Shown: positions 24,833 to 33,195 of the stretch, piece by piece
Numbering within the stretch: the stretch's first letter is position 1
Layout: each line of letters opens with the position of its first letter
Assembly: GCA_045651165.1 (NCBI GenBank)
Contig: JAZRRX010000039.1
Location: 1-64,000, forward strand
Length of the DNA stretch: 64,000 nt
Direction: 5' to 3'
DNA from: RGIG4608 sp045651165
Lineage (GTDB): Bacteria; Bacillota; Clostridia; Oscillospirales; CAG-272
Position numbers and translations under genes: made by a program
The notes under the pieces: model-generated
The model's database searches: none
What the model was told of the DNA's origin: nothing
Seen by the model: the letters and a program-made list of their open reading frames with translations, nothing else

Positions 24833-25894
24833 TTATTTTATATAGAATTTATATATTGTTGTGTAATCGTATTTATCCTCAGGATTTAGTATCACATTGG
24901 TGAAATTATTGTGATTTATAGCATCGGGCATATGTTGTGTTTCAAGGCAAAATGCCATCTGCTTCTCTTGCGAACAATTGTTCTTGAAGGGGAATTTTGA
25001 ATTTGTTAAAAAATTACCTGAATAAAATTGCACACAAGGTTGATTTGTATACATTTCCATAATTCTTCCCGATTTTTCATGAACAACTCTAGCGCGAAGC
25101 TTTGGAATTTTCGTTTCTCCACCTACAAAATTTATACAGTGGTCGTAGCCACCTGCGGTAATTAAATCTTTGTCGTGTAAATGAATGTCTTGCCCAATCT
25201 TTTTAGGTAATCTAAAATCGAAAGGTGTGCCATCTACAATTTTTATTTCACCTGTTGGAATTAACGTTTCATCAGTAGGCAAATATGTGTCAGCATCAAG
25301 CCAAAGTATATGGTCATATATTTTACCCGAATTATAGCCACCGAGATTAAAATATGTGTGATTTGTAAGATTTATAATGGTTCTTTTGTCAGTAATTGCT
25401 TCATATCTTATCGAAAGTGTGCCATCATTATTAAGCGAATATGTTACAGTAACAGAAAGATTACCAGGGTAGTTTTCTTCTCCGTCCTTAGAAAGCAAAA
25501 AGAATTTAATGGAAGGCTCATTTGAATTATTAATGCTTAACACTTGCCAAATTTTCTTATCAAAGCCCTCTTTTCCGCCGTGAAGATGGTTAGGACCATT
25601 GTTTATATACATATTATAATCAACGCCATCAAGAGTGAATTTGCCTTGGCAAATTCGATTGCCAACTCTACCGATAATAGCGCCTTGATATCCGTCTGCC
25701 TCAATATAGGACTCCAAAGTGTCATAACCACAAATTACGTCTGCGACTTCCCCATTTTTGTCGGGAACATTAATATTAATAATAGTTGCGCCAAAATTAG
25801 AAATAACAACACTCATATCGTTGTCGTTTTTAAGTGTATATTTATAAATATCTTGATTAAGATATTTTCCGAATAACTCTTTTGTTATGCTCAT
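24833..25894 (-). CDS. galM: Aldose 1-epimerase (mutarotase)
   Basis: This enzyme interconverts alpha and beta anomers of galactose or glucose before kinase action. The 353-residue protein has the family core: GRVGNRI near residue 75, the catalytic His in TNHTYFNLGGY, and a C-terminal FCLETQHMPDAIN with the catalytic Glu. The start overlaps the stop of the upstream kinase gene by four bases (ATGA), so the two are coupled. Its place beside a kinase, galE and a nucleotidyltransferase suggests a role in sugar entry. Confidence 0.93.
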   Translation of the reverse strand: MSITKELFGKYLNQDIYKYTLKNDNDMSVVISNFGATIININVPDKNGEVADVICGYDTLESYIEADGYQGAIIGRVGNRICQGKFTLDGVDYNMYINNGPNHLHGGKEGFDKKIWQVLSINNSNEPSIKFFLLSKDGEENYPGNLSVTVTYSLNNDGTLSIRYEAITDKRTIINLTNHTYFNLGGYNSGKIYDHILWLDADTYLPTDETLIPTGEIKIVDGTPFDFRLPKKIGQDIHLHDKDLITAGGYDHCINFVGGETKIPKLRARVVHEKSGRIMEMYTNQPCVQFYSGNFLTNSKFPFKNNCSQEKQMAFCLETQHMPDAINHNNFTNVILNPEDKYDYTTIYKFYIK

Positions 25895-26781
25895 AAGTAC
25901 TCCTGTTTCATGTTTTTCAAATGTTCTTTAGCTTTTTTCATATATTGATTAGCCAGATCCTTATTTCCATCAGGATATTTATTAGCTAGCATAATCCATT
26001 CACAATACTCATAAAGCAAGAATAAATCTAAAGCATGTCTATATTCTTCATAGGAAATGCTATGTTTTGCAACAAAGTTATCATAATAATACTTTATAGC
26101 AAATTCTTTATCATCATTTGTCATATAGAACAATGCACTATAATCTTCTGATGTGTGGGCAATTAATCTAGCAATTGACACAGGATAAGGGAGCATCCCT
26201 GCATATTCCCAGTCAATTATTGCAGCAGAATTTTTGCTAACTATCACATTAAATGGAAGCAAGTCGTCGTGGCATAGGGTTCTTGGTAATTTGGCATATA
26301 ATGACAAAAATTCAGTGTATGAAGTTTCTATTTCTTCATCTGCCAAATATTGACCTCTATTTATGCGACTTTGCATACTTTTTTCAAATGTATAACCTAA
26401 TTTATTGTGAGTTGAATCATTCCAAAATTCATCTTGAATCGAAATTAAAGCATCTAATGCTTTTTTCAATGAATCTCCATCACATTTATTCAAGGTTTCA
26501 CCATCGATATACTCTATTATTATATAAGTGTTTTCGTTATCCTGGATTTCAGCAATAAAGGTTGGAACACCTTGAATTTTATGCATATAAAATGTAGAAT
26601 ATATTTCTACTTCTACATTTTTTGCTTTTTTAAGGACGAATTTTCCTAGAGTGGACTCAATTAGCCAAACTTCATAGGTTGAATCGTCTTCAAATGATTT
26701 AAAAGGAGTTATTAGAATACTGCTTTCATTAGCAAATATATCTGATTTGCGAACAATATCTTGTAATTGATTTGCTGTCAC
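25891..26781 (-). CDS. APH/choline-kinase-like small-molecule phosphotransferase
   Basis: The 296-residue protein has the kinase-like fold of the APH family: the catalytic loop LCHDDLLPFNVIV (His-Asp-x4-Asn) near residue 185 and the metal-binding IDWEYAG about 15 residues later. This family phosphorylates choline, aminoglycosides, homoserine, or the anomeric hydroxyl of sugars (NahK, AmgK). I use GTG 26781 (MTANQLQDI), which has GAAAGGAG seven bases ahead. It lies next to galM, galE and a nucleotidyltransferase, so a sugar substrate is plausible, but a LicA-type choline kinase is the main alternative. Confidence 0.7.
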   Translation of the reverse strand: MTANQLQDIVRKSDIFANESSILITPFKSFEDDSTYEVWLIESTLGKFVLKKAKNVEVEIYSTFYMHKIQGVPTFIAEIQDNENTYIIIEYIDGETLNKCDGDSLKKALDALISIQDEFWNDSTHNKLGYTFEKSMQSRINRGQYLADEEIETSYTEFLSLYAKLPRTLCHDDLLPFNVIVSKNSAAIIDWEYAGMLPYPVSIARLIAHTSEDYSALFYMTNDDKEFAIKYYYDNFVAKHSISYEEYRHALDLFLLYEYCEWIMLANKYPDGNKDLANQYMKKAKEHLKNMKQEYL

Positions 26782-26807
26782 AACAATTCTCCTTTCAACA
26801 ATATACC

Positions 26808-26833
26808 AAAACGGCAATATCAATTGCCGTTTT
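26808..26833 (-). terminator. Terminator-like hairpin between galE and the kinase gene
   Basis: An 11-bp stem (26808-26818 with 26823-26833) with a 4-base loop follows galE on the minus strand; only four Ts come after it, so read-through into the kinase gene is likely. Confidence 0.6.
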
Positions 26834-26843
26834 AGGTGTTTTA

Positions 26844-27833
26844 TTAATCGTTATATCCGTTGGGATGATTTTTGTGCCAGTTCCAAGCACTTGAAATGAT
26901 TTCTTCAAGTGAATCGTGTGTAGGATTCCAACCAAGAACTCTTTTTGCTTTTTCACTTGAAGCAACAAGTCTTGCGGGGTCGCCTGCGCGTCTTGGTGTT
27001 TCAATTGCAGGGATTGGATGACCTGTCACCTTTCTTGCTACTTCTATAACCTCTCTTACGGAATATCCTACACCATTGCCAAGGTTAAAGATATCACTTT
27101 CTCCACCGTTCAAAAGATACTCAACAGCAAGTATGTGAGCCTGTGCTAAGTCGGTAACGTGAATATAGTCACGGATACAAGTTCCGTCAGGAGTATCATA
27201 ATCAGTACCGTATATTGATATTGCTTCCCTCTTTCCGTTCGGTACTTGAAGAATAAGAGGAATAAGATGGCTTTCAGGATTGTGAGCTTCACCGATATTG
27301 CCGCATTCATCTGCACCACATGCATTGAAGTAACGTAAAGAAACAAAATTCATACCGTGTGCTTCACTAGTCCACTTGAACATCTTTTCCATAGCAAGTT
27401 TAGTTTCGCCATAAGGATTTGTGGGGCAAGTTCTGTCGCTTTCAAGAATCGGAATATTCTCGGGCTCACCATATGTTGCAGCAGTGGAAGAAAATACTAT
27501 TTTTTTAACTCCATTAGCAACCATGGCATCAAGGAGAACCTTAGTTCCATAAATATTATTTTCATAATACTTAAGTGGATTTGTTACACTTTCTCCAACA
27601 AGCGAAAATGCTGCAAAATGAACAATTGCATCAACTTTTTCGGTTTTAAAAAGGTTGTCAAGAAAATTAAAATCACGGATATCACCTTCATAAAATCTTG
27701 CCTTTGTGGGAATTGCTTTTTTATATCCGGTAACAAGACTATCTACAATGATAACATCGTACCCTGATTTTATAAGTTCAAGCGCAGTGTGTGAACCAAT
27801 ATAACCTGCGCCACCTGTAACTAAAATTGCCAT
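26844..27833 (-). CDS. galE: UDP-glucose 4-epimerase
   Basis: This NAD-dependent short-chain dehydrogenase interconverts UDP-glucose and UDP-galactose, or the N-acetyl forms. The 329-residue protein has the NAD loop TGGAGYIGSH (6-15), SSTAATYGEP with the catalytic Ser/Thr, the YGETK catalytic Tyr-x3-Lys, and the C-terminal IISSAWNWHKNHPNGY tail. All match bacterial GalE. It follows the nucleotidyltransferase gene by 18 bases. Confidence 0.95.
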   Translation of the reverse strand: MAILVTGGAGYIGSHTALELIKSGYDVIIVDSLVTGYKKAIPTKARFYEGDIRDFNFLDNLFKTEKVDAIVHFAAFSLVGESVTNPLKYYENNIYGTKVLLDAMVANGVKKIVFSSTAATYGEPENIPILESDRTCPTNPYGETKLAMEKMFKWTSEAHGMNFVSLRYFNACGADECGNIGEAHNPESHLIPLILQVPNGKREAISIYGTDYDTPDGTCIRDYIHVTDLAQAHILAVEYLLNGGESDIFNLGNGVGYSVREVIEVARKVTGHPIPAIETPRRAGDPARLVASSEKAKRVLGWNPTHDSLEEIISSAWNWHKNHPNGYND

Positions 27834-27851
27834 ACGTTAGTTCCCTCCTAA

Positions 27852-28757
27852 TTATTTCCAAAGATGTTCGGGGTAAATTCCATCCTCAATAAGTTTCTTT
27901 ATTCCTGCAACAACAGCAGGTTTATCTTCGGCATAGGTAACACCGAGCCAACAAGCATTTGTATTATATACAACAACATCACAAGCATCACTCTTAATCA
28001 TAACGTCAACAACATCAGTAAGGTAAGACTCATCCTTGAGAGGATTATTAATATTCTTCAAAAATCTATCAAATTCTGAAGAAAGATATGGGAAGAGTTC
28101 GGGAGTGAATCCCCAACAGTTCATAGATACAACTGTATCTAAATCAAGAGTTATTTTTTCATTACCATTTGGATATTCTGCTTTTCCGTTACCTACGGGA
28201 ACTATTTCTTTAGCTTCAACAATATTTACAAGATGTCCTTTATCATTGATATTGCAAACTCCACGGTTAACCGCGCCATGTTCTGTAACTGTATTTTTAA
28301 GACGATAGCCAGCCATACAGAATTGGGGTTTGCCATTGTTATTTTCAACTTTCTTAAGATGTTCTGCGATAATTTCAAATGCTTCGCGACCATAAAAGTC
28401 ATCAGAATTGATAACAGCAAAGGGTTCATTAACAATATCCACAATGCTCATCATTGCTTGAGTTGTTCCCCATGGCTTTGTGCGTTCAGCAGGAACCTTG
28501 AACCATTTTGGAACATCGCACATTCTTTGGAATGCGTATTCCACATCAATGTATTTATTAATTCTGTTTCCAATAGTTTCCTTGAAATCATTGAGATTTT
28601 CTTCTTTTATAATGAAAACTACTTTATTAAAACCTGCTTTGATTGCATCATAGATTGAAAAATCTATAATAAAATCTCCATCTTCATTCATAGGGTCAAT
28701 TTGTTTCATTCCGCCGTATCTTGATCCCATACCGGCTGCAAGTATTACAAGTGTCAT
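27852..28757 (-). CDS. Sugar-phosphate nucleotidyltransferase family protein
   Basis: The 301-residue protein opens with the nucleotidyltransferase signature LAAGMGSRYGGMKQ, and has AVINSDDFYG (the metal-binding Asp pair) near residue 115. Members join a nucleoside triphosphate to a sugar 1-phosphate (or choline phosphate). The exact sugar cannot be read from motifs; the length of about 300 fits a group usually annotated only as nucleotidyltransferase. Beside galE, galM and an APH-type kinase it could supply NDP-sugar in a salvage route like AmgK-MurU. Upstream is ymdB in the same direction, with a 21-base gap. Confidence 0.8.
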   Translation of the reverse strand: MTLVILAAGMGSRYGGMKQIDPMNEDGDFIIDFSIYDAIKAGFNKVVFIIKEENLNDFKETIGNRINKYIDVEYAFQRMCDVPKWFKVPAERTKPWGTTQAMMSIVDIVNEPFAVINSDDFYGREAFEIIAEHLKKVENNNGKPQFCMAGYRLKNTVTEHGAVNRGVCNINDKGHLVNIVEAKEIVPVGNGKAEYPNGNEKITLDLDTVVSMNCWGFTPELFPYLSSEFDRFLKNINNPLKDESYLTDVVDVMIKSDACDVVVYNTNACWLGVTYAEDKPAVVAGIKKLIEDGIYPEHLWK

Positions 28758-28778
28758 TAGATATTCTCCTTTTTTATA

Positions 28779-29552
28779 TTAAAATTTTATTCTTGTTATT
28801 GAATTAATTTTGGCTGTATCAACGTTGATATCAAACACAACGCCACATGATTTAACTTCACCCTCAGCAACAGTAAAATATTGAGGAGTTTGCATTGTGA
28901 ATTTATCGACTATTGTTTCAATTTTTGTTCCCAAAATGCTATTAATAGGACCTGTCATACCGATATCGGTAATATAAGCACTTCCTTTGGGCAAGATTTG
29001 CTCGTCTGCGGTTTGTACATGAGTATGAGTGCCAAAGATTATTGCAATTCTTCCGTCAAAATAATGAGCTATAGCAAGTTTCTCACTTGTAGCTTCGGCA
29101 TGAATGTCGAGGATAGCAAAATCGTATTTTCCATATTCCCTGTCAAGAATCCTATCAATTGACTCGAACGGAGAATTTAAAGGAGTCATATACATAGTAC
29201 CAAGCGCATTGATTATAAGTATTTTATAACCGTCTACATTTAGAATGCTATAACCACTTCCTGGTGCTTTGTTTGGGAAATTGCAAGGACGAATTATTTT
29301 GTGATCATTGTTATCCAGGAATGAGTAAATATCCTTTTTACCAAAGGCATGATTTCCTAGTGTTATGAAATCGACACCTAAGTTATAGATAGCTTCCGCA
29401 TCATTTTTTGATAAACCTTTGATTTCACTTGCATTTTCACCATTTGCAATAACGAAATTAATACCATTTTCATTAAGAAATTTGGATAGGTTTTTTGTAA
29501 GATAATCGACAGCAATATTGCCAACGATATCACCGATAGCTAAAATTTTCAT
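28779..29552 (-). CDS. ymdB: YmdB-type metallophosphoesterase (cyclic nucleotide phosphodiesterase)
   Basis: The 257-residue protein belongs to the TIGR00282 metallophosphoesterase group. The metal-binding residues appear in GDIVGN (2-13), NGENAS (about 38-43), TLGNHAFGK (about 63-71) and IFGTHTHVQTAD near 170. Bacillus YmdB hydrolyses 2',3'-cyclic nucleotides and affects biofilm and sporulation regulation. It heads the ymdB-nucleotidyltransferase-galE-kinase-galM run on the minus strand, with a consensus-like promoter just upstream. Confidence 0.92.
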   Translation of the reverse strand: MKILAIGDIVGNIAVDYLTKNLSKFLNENGINFVIANGENASEIKGLSKNDAEAIYNLGVDFITLGNHAFGKKDIYSFLDNNDHKIIRPCNFPNKAPGSGYSILNVDGYKILIINALGTMYMTPLNSPFESIDRILDREYGKYDFAILDIHAEATSEKLAIAHYFDGRIAIIFGTHTHVQTADEQILPKGSAYITDIGMTGPINSILGTKIETIVDKFTMQTPQYFTVAEGEVKSCGVVFDINVDTAKINSITRIKF

Positions 29553-29595
29553 AAATATCTTTCTATATTATAAATATTTGTAACAATACAAATTG

Positions 29596-29624
29596 ATTAT
29601 ACATCAAGCCAAATAAAAAGTCAA
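29596..29624 (-). promoter_or_regulatory. Promoter for the ymdB-galM unit
   Basis: On the minus strand, TTGACT (29619-29624), a 17-base spacer and TATAAT (29596-29601) lie 44 bases before the ymdB start. Confidence 0.72.
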
Positions 29625-29654
29625 TCTATTGTCAAAAAAAATATAGATTTTCTA

Positions 29655-29682
29655 TTGATTTTTTTGAATTATGTGATATAAT
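29655..29682 (+). promoter_or_regulatory. Promoter for tRNA-Ser
   Basis: TTGATT (29655-29660), a 16-base spacer and TATAAT (29677-29682) with an extended TG motif, 17 bases before the tRNA. Confidence 0.7.
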
Positions 29683-29699
29683 TAAACAGTAAAAAATAT

Positions 29700-29790
29700 G
29701 GAGAAGTACTCAAGTGGTCGAAGAGGCGTGACTCGAAATCTCGTAGGGCGTTAACTCGTTGCGTGGGTTCAAATCCCACCTTCTCCGCCA
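29700..29790 (+). tRNA. tRNA-Ser (anticodon CGA)
   Basis: The acceptor stem GGAGAAG pairs with CTTCTCC, and the 3' GCCA is encoded. The D arm reads CTCAAGTGGTCGAAGAG, the anticodon loop is CTCGAAA (CGA reads UCG) and the T arm is GTGGGTTCAAATCCCAC. The long variable arm between the anticodon and T stems is the class II feature of tRNA-Ser. One T-T mismatch is seen in the anticodon stem. A terminator hairpin follows within six bases. Confidence 0.93.
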
Positions 29791-29796
29791 ATTTAT

Positions 29797-29836
29797 ACGC
29801 AGAAATTGTATCTTATGGTGTGATTTCTGCGTTTTT
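29797..29836 (+). terminator. tRNA-Ser terminator hairpin (repeat copy 1)
   Basis: A 10-bp stem (29797-29806 with 29823-29832) with a 16-base loop and five Ts. The same element recurs at 31082-31121 with two compensating stem changes. Confidence 0.8.
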
Positions 29837-29899
29837 CTTGATTATCCATGGGAATTTTCTATCTTTAAATGGTATTAAGCACATTAATTAATAAAGTTA

Positions 29900-29928
29900 T
29901 TGAAAAAATACAATAAATATGATAGAAT
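29900..29928 (+). promoter_or_regulatory. Promoter for the lipoprotein gene
   Basis: TTGAAA (29900-29905), 17 bases, TAGAAT (29923-29928) with extended TG, 45 bases before the start. It is AT-rich like the rest of the genome, unlike the gene it serves. Confidence 0.6.
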
Positions 29929-29973
29929 ATTTATATATGTGAAATATATAAGTTAGTAAAGGATGATAATGTT

Positions 29974-31068
29974 ATGAAAAAAATATTAGTCATACTGCTT
30001 ATTGTTTTAAGCACGTTCACGCTGTCCTCCTGTTTTCTGTTCGGTGACGTTACCACCCATCCCGACATGGTGGAATACACCGAGAAAGAAATTTTGGAGG
30101 TCGCAAAAGACAAATACGGTGTTACCGAGTGGATATTCACTGGGACGGAACTCCTCGGTAAAGTTTGGTACGATGCCGGAGGTGCTTTTTGCCTCGAATT
30201 TTACAATGACGGTCAGTTCAGTACAGAATTTGTGAACGGTGACAACATCGAGGCTGCTATGCAAGCCTTTGCAGGCAAGAACGGAAATCACGATATACAA
30301 GGCAGGTACTCTCATTTTCTTTGCCTTATAGGTCTCGGTGAGTGTGCCGACGGCTCTATGAAATTCGTCTATTACAACACCAACATACATAAGGATGCCG
30401 AGATTGCCGATACGATTGGTGCATCAGATTACACCTTTGACGTATCGCCAACCGAGATTACCGACTCACTCTTTGACGTTCCTTCAAATTGGCACGAAAT
30501 GAGAAGATTTTTGGAAGAATTCAAGGGTGGCAATCCTCGTGGCTTCTGTTATTCGGGTGAGCGTTTAACAAGACGACGTATGAAAACATATTACAGCTAC
30601 ATTGTGGAAGAGTTTTACAAGGAAGATGGCAAGGTCGTTTGCGATTTATACTACCTTCAAGACGAAGGTACACCCGAAGAAAGAAAAATTCTCTTTTATT
30701 CTACCTCTGACCGTTACGAAGTCATTTACAACTGTTACGGTGATGATGTGACAGACTATTTTGATATTTCGCAGACTGTTGAGCAGTCCTCTAAAGATGA
30801 AAATATGATGCTTCTCGAAGGACACGCCGAGCTAAAGGAGCTGCCCGGAACGGTAGTTTATACGCAGATCAAATACCGCGCGGAATACAGCATAGTGCAT
30901 GACGGTAACATAACTTCGATGATAAAGAACGATCAAATTAACAATCAAACGACCATCAATCAAAGCTATTTGATAGATAAAATCGAAGGTGTTGACCATA
31001 CCCAAACCGCAAAATTTACTGTTTACGATTACTACATTTTGTACGAAAAGAGTACCGAAACCGAGTAA
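29974..31068 (+). CDS. Secreted lipoprotein of unknown function, compositionally atypical
   Basis: The 364-residue protein has a basic N-terminus, a hydrophobic stretch and the lipobox LSSC with the lipidated Cys at residue 20, so it should be anchored outside the membrane. I recognise no catalytic motif. Four or five later cysteines (CLEF, CLIGLGECAD, CYSGE, CDLYY, CYGDD) may form disulfides. The gene is visibly GC-richer than its neighbours, with many GC-ending codons (for example GAC, ACC, GCC, TTC). It starts 184 bases after tRNA-Ser and is bracketed by two copies of the tRNA terminator. These points suggest horizontal acquisition; no integrase or transposase is present. Confidence 0.75.
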   Translation: MKKILVILLIVLSTFTLSSCFLFGDVTTHPDMVEYTEKEILEVAKDKYGVTEWIFTGTELLGKVWYDAGGAFCLEFYNDGQFSTEFVNGDNIEAAMQAFAGKNGNHDIQGRYSHFLCLIGLGECADGSMKFVYYNTNIHKDAEIADTIGASDYTFDVSPTEITDSLFDVPSNWHEMRRFLEEFKGGNPRGFCYSGERLTRRRMKTYYSYIVEEFYKEDGKVVCDLYYLQDEGTPEERKILFYSTSDRYEVIYNCYGDDVTDYFDISQTVEQSSKDENMMLLEGHAELKELPGTVVYTQIKYRAEYSIVHDGNITSMIKNDQINNQTTINQSYLIDKIEGVDHTQTAKFTVYDYYILYEKSTETE

Positions 31069-31081
31069 AAGAAGGTAACAT

Positions 31082-31121
31082 ATGCAGAAATTATATCTTA
31101 TGGTGTGATTTCTGCATTTTT
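31082..31121 (+). terminator. Terminator hairpin, repeat copy 2
   Basis: A 10-bp stem (31082-31091 with 31108-31117), the same 16-base loop as copy 1 but for one base, then a T-run. Two stem positions differ from copy 1 as a compensating pair, so both copies fold. Confidence 0.8.
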
Positions 31122-31176
31122 AATTTTATTAACAATATTAATATTATTAAAAAATTGTTTTTTTGCCTTTTATATC

Positions 31177-31204
31177 TTGATTTTTTAAAATCTTATGCTA
31201 TAAT
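31177..31204 (+). promoter_or_regulatory. Promoter for the M13 peptidase gene
   Basis: TTGATT (31177-31182), a 16-base spacer and TATAAT (31199-31204) with extended TGC, 53 bases before the chosen start. Confidence 0.7.
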
Positions 31205-31256
31205 AAATATAGCAATTGGAAATTTTGCGAATTTTATGATACAAAAGGAGAAAATT

Positions 31257-33155
31257 ATGGAAAACATTAGAATTCAAGACGACCTTTATATGTTCGTCAA
31301 TCAAAAAACTCTTGATGAGTTGGTAATCCCAGATGACAAGCCTACCGCGGGAGGTTTTGCAAAACTTGCCGAGGGTGTTGAAAAAATTATGATGGCTGAG
31401 TTTGAGAATATGGCTAATAGCAAGCAATATCCCAACGATTATCTTAAACGCGCTTGCGAACTTTATGCTATCGCAAAGGATGTTGAGGTTAAGGCTAAAT
31501 ACGGAATTTCCCCTGCACTTAATAATCTTTCCGTTCTTGATGAAATTAATGATATTGATAGCTTTAGTTCAGCTTATAAGTCTTTGATGATAAAGGGTGT
31601 TCCAACTCCTTTTAGCATCTCGGTTGATACAGATATGAAGAATTCAAAACAGCACCTTGTTTATATTCAGGGCGCGGGCGTAATTCTTCCTGATGCAACA
31701 TACTACAGACCCGAAATGGCTGCTCAAAAGGAACAGCTTTTGGGACTTTGGACTGCTACAACAAAGGCAGTTATGGCTAAGACAAATCTTTCTCCCGAAG
31801 ATCAGGAAAAGTACGTTGCCGATGCTTTAGCATTTGACGAAATTCTTGCAGGACTTGTTAAAACAAATGAAGAATGGTCAAAATATGTTGAAATGTATAA
31901 TCCTATGCCCGAAACAGAGGTTGCATCTATGCTTTCAACAGTTAATTTTGATGCTATTCTTTCTGATTTGTTTGGTAGAGTTCCCACTACTGTTGTAGTT
32001 ACAGAGCCAAGATTCTTTGCTGATTTTGCTAAGGTACTTAATGAAGATACACTTGAACTCTACAAGCACTGGGCATACGTTACAGGCCTTCTTAGATTCT
32101 GTTCATATTTGTCCGAGGAGCTTCGTGAAATGGGCGGAGCGTACATGCGCGCTATTACAGGTGTTGCTGTAATGCAATCCGTTGACAAATTTGCGTATAA
32201 TCTTGCTTCAGGAACATATTCTGAACCTGTTGGTATGTACTATGGTGAAAAGTATTTCGGTAAAGAAGCTAAGAAAGACATCACTGAAATCGTATACCAG
32301 ATTATTGATACATATAAGGAACGCATAAAGACAAATGAAATCCTTGGTGAAGCCACAAGAGAAAAAGCAATTCTCAAACTTTCAACAATGGGTGTAAAGA
32401 TGGGATATCCCGATAAAGTTAGAGCTATTTACGATAAGCTTGTATTCAATTCTGAGGATTCCTTCTTCAATATTATGCTAACACTTAGTGAAGTTCGTAC
32501 ACTTGACATGCTTTCAAAACTTGACAAACCCACACAACCTGAAAACTGGGCAATGCCTGGACATCTTGTAAATGCATGCTACGATCCTTTTGTTAATGAT
32601 ATAACATTCCCTGCTGCTATTTTGCAACCTCCATTCTACTCATTGAAGCAAACAAGAAGTGAAAATCTTGGTGGTATCGGTGCTGTTATTGGACACGAAA
32701 TTTCACACGCATTCGATAGCAACGGCGCTAAATGCGATGAAAACGGTAATATCAATAACTGGTGGACTGATGACGACTTCAAGAGATTTGAAACAAAGGT
32801 AAATCAAATGATTGAACAGTTCGACGGAATTGAACTTCCTTGGGGTAAGGTAAACGGCGCGTTTATCGTAAGTGAAAATATGGCTGACAACGGTGGTATG
32901 TCCGTAACACTTGATATTATGTCTAAGATGGAAACGGCTTCTTATGAAGAATACTTCTGTAACTGGGCAAGAGTATGGTGTCAGAAAGCAAGAGATGAAT
33001 ATCGCAAGCTTCTTTTGGCAGTTGACGTACATGGTCCTACACTTCTTCGTGCGAATATGCCTCCCAGAAACTTTAAGGAATGGTATTCAGCATTTGGCGT
33101 TACAGAAAATGATAAAATGTATATCGCTCCAGAAAAACGTATTATTATTTGGTAA
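31257..33155 (+). CDS. pepO: M13-family (neprilysin/PepO) metalloendopeptidase
   Basis: This zinc endopeptidase cleaves short peptides. The 633-residue protein has the zinc motif HEISH in GHEISHAFDSNG, the third ligand in ENMADNGG, and the short C-terminal signature ending in W (RIIIW). The start at 31257 follows AAAGGAG; an open frame extends 34 codons upstream, but the -10 promoter element lies there. No signal peptide or membrane anchor is seen, so it is probably cytoplasmic, like lactococcal PepO, and takes part in peptide use. It is monocistronic, with a strong terminator. Confidence 0.94.
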   Translation: MENIRIQDDLYMFVNQKTLDELVIPDDKPTAGGFAKLAEGVEKIMMAEFENMANSKQYPNDYLKRACELYAIAKDVEVKAKYGISPALNNLSVLDEINDIDSFSSAYKSLMIKGVPTPFSISVDTDMKNSKQHLVYIQGAGVILPDATYYRPEMAAQKEQLLGLWTATTKAVMAKTNLSPEDQEKYVADALAFDEILAGLVKTNEEWSKYVEMYNPMPETEVASMLSTVNFDAILSDLFGRVPTTVVVTEPRFFADFAKVLNEDTLELYKHWAYVTGLLRFCSYLSEELREMGGAYMRAITGVAVMQSVDKFAYNLASGTYSEPVGMYYGEKYFGKEAKKDITEIVYQIIDTYKERIKTNEILGEATREKAILKLSTMGVKMGYPDKVRAIYDKLVFNSEDSFFNIMLTLSEVRTLDMLSKLDKPTQPENWAMPGHLVNACYDPFVNDITFPAAILQPPFYSLKQTRSENLGGIGAVIGHEISHAFDSNGAKCDENGNINNWWTDDDFKRFETKVNQMIEQFDGIELPWGKVNGAFIVSENMADNGGMSVTLDIMSKMETASYEEYFCNWARVWCQKARDEYRKLLLAVDVHGPTLLRANMPPRNFKEWYSAFGVTENDKMYIAPEKRIIIW

Positions 33156-33162
33156 TAAATTT

Positions 33163-33189
33163 AAAGGGACACCAAAATGGTGTCCCTTT
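33163..33189. terminator. Bidirectional terminator
   Basis: A 12-bp stem (33163-33174 with 33178-33189) around a 3-base loop lies between the convergent peptidase and ABC-2 permease genes. Confidence 0.87.
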
Positions 33190-33195
33190 TCTTTA

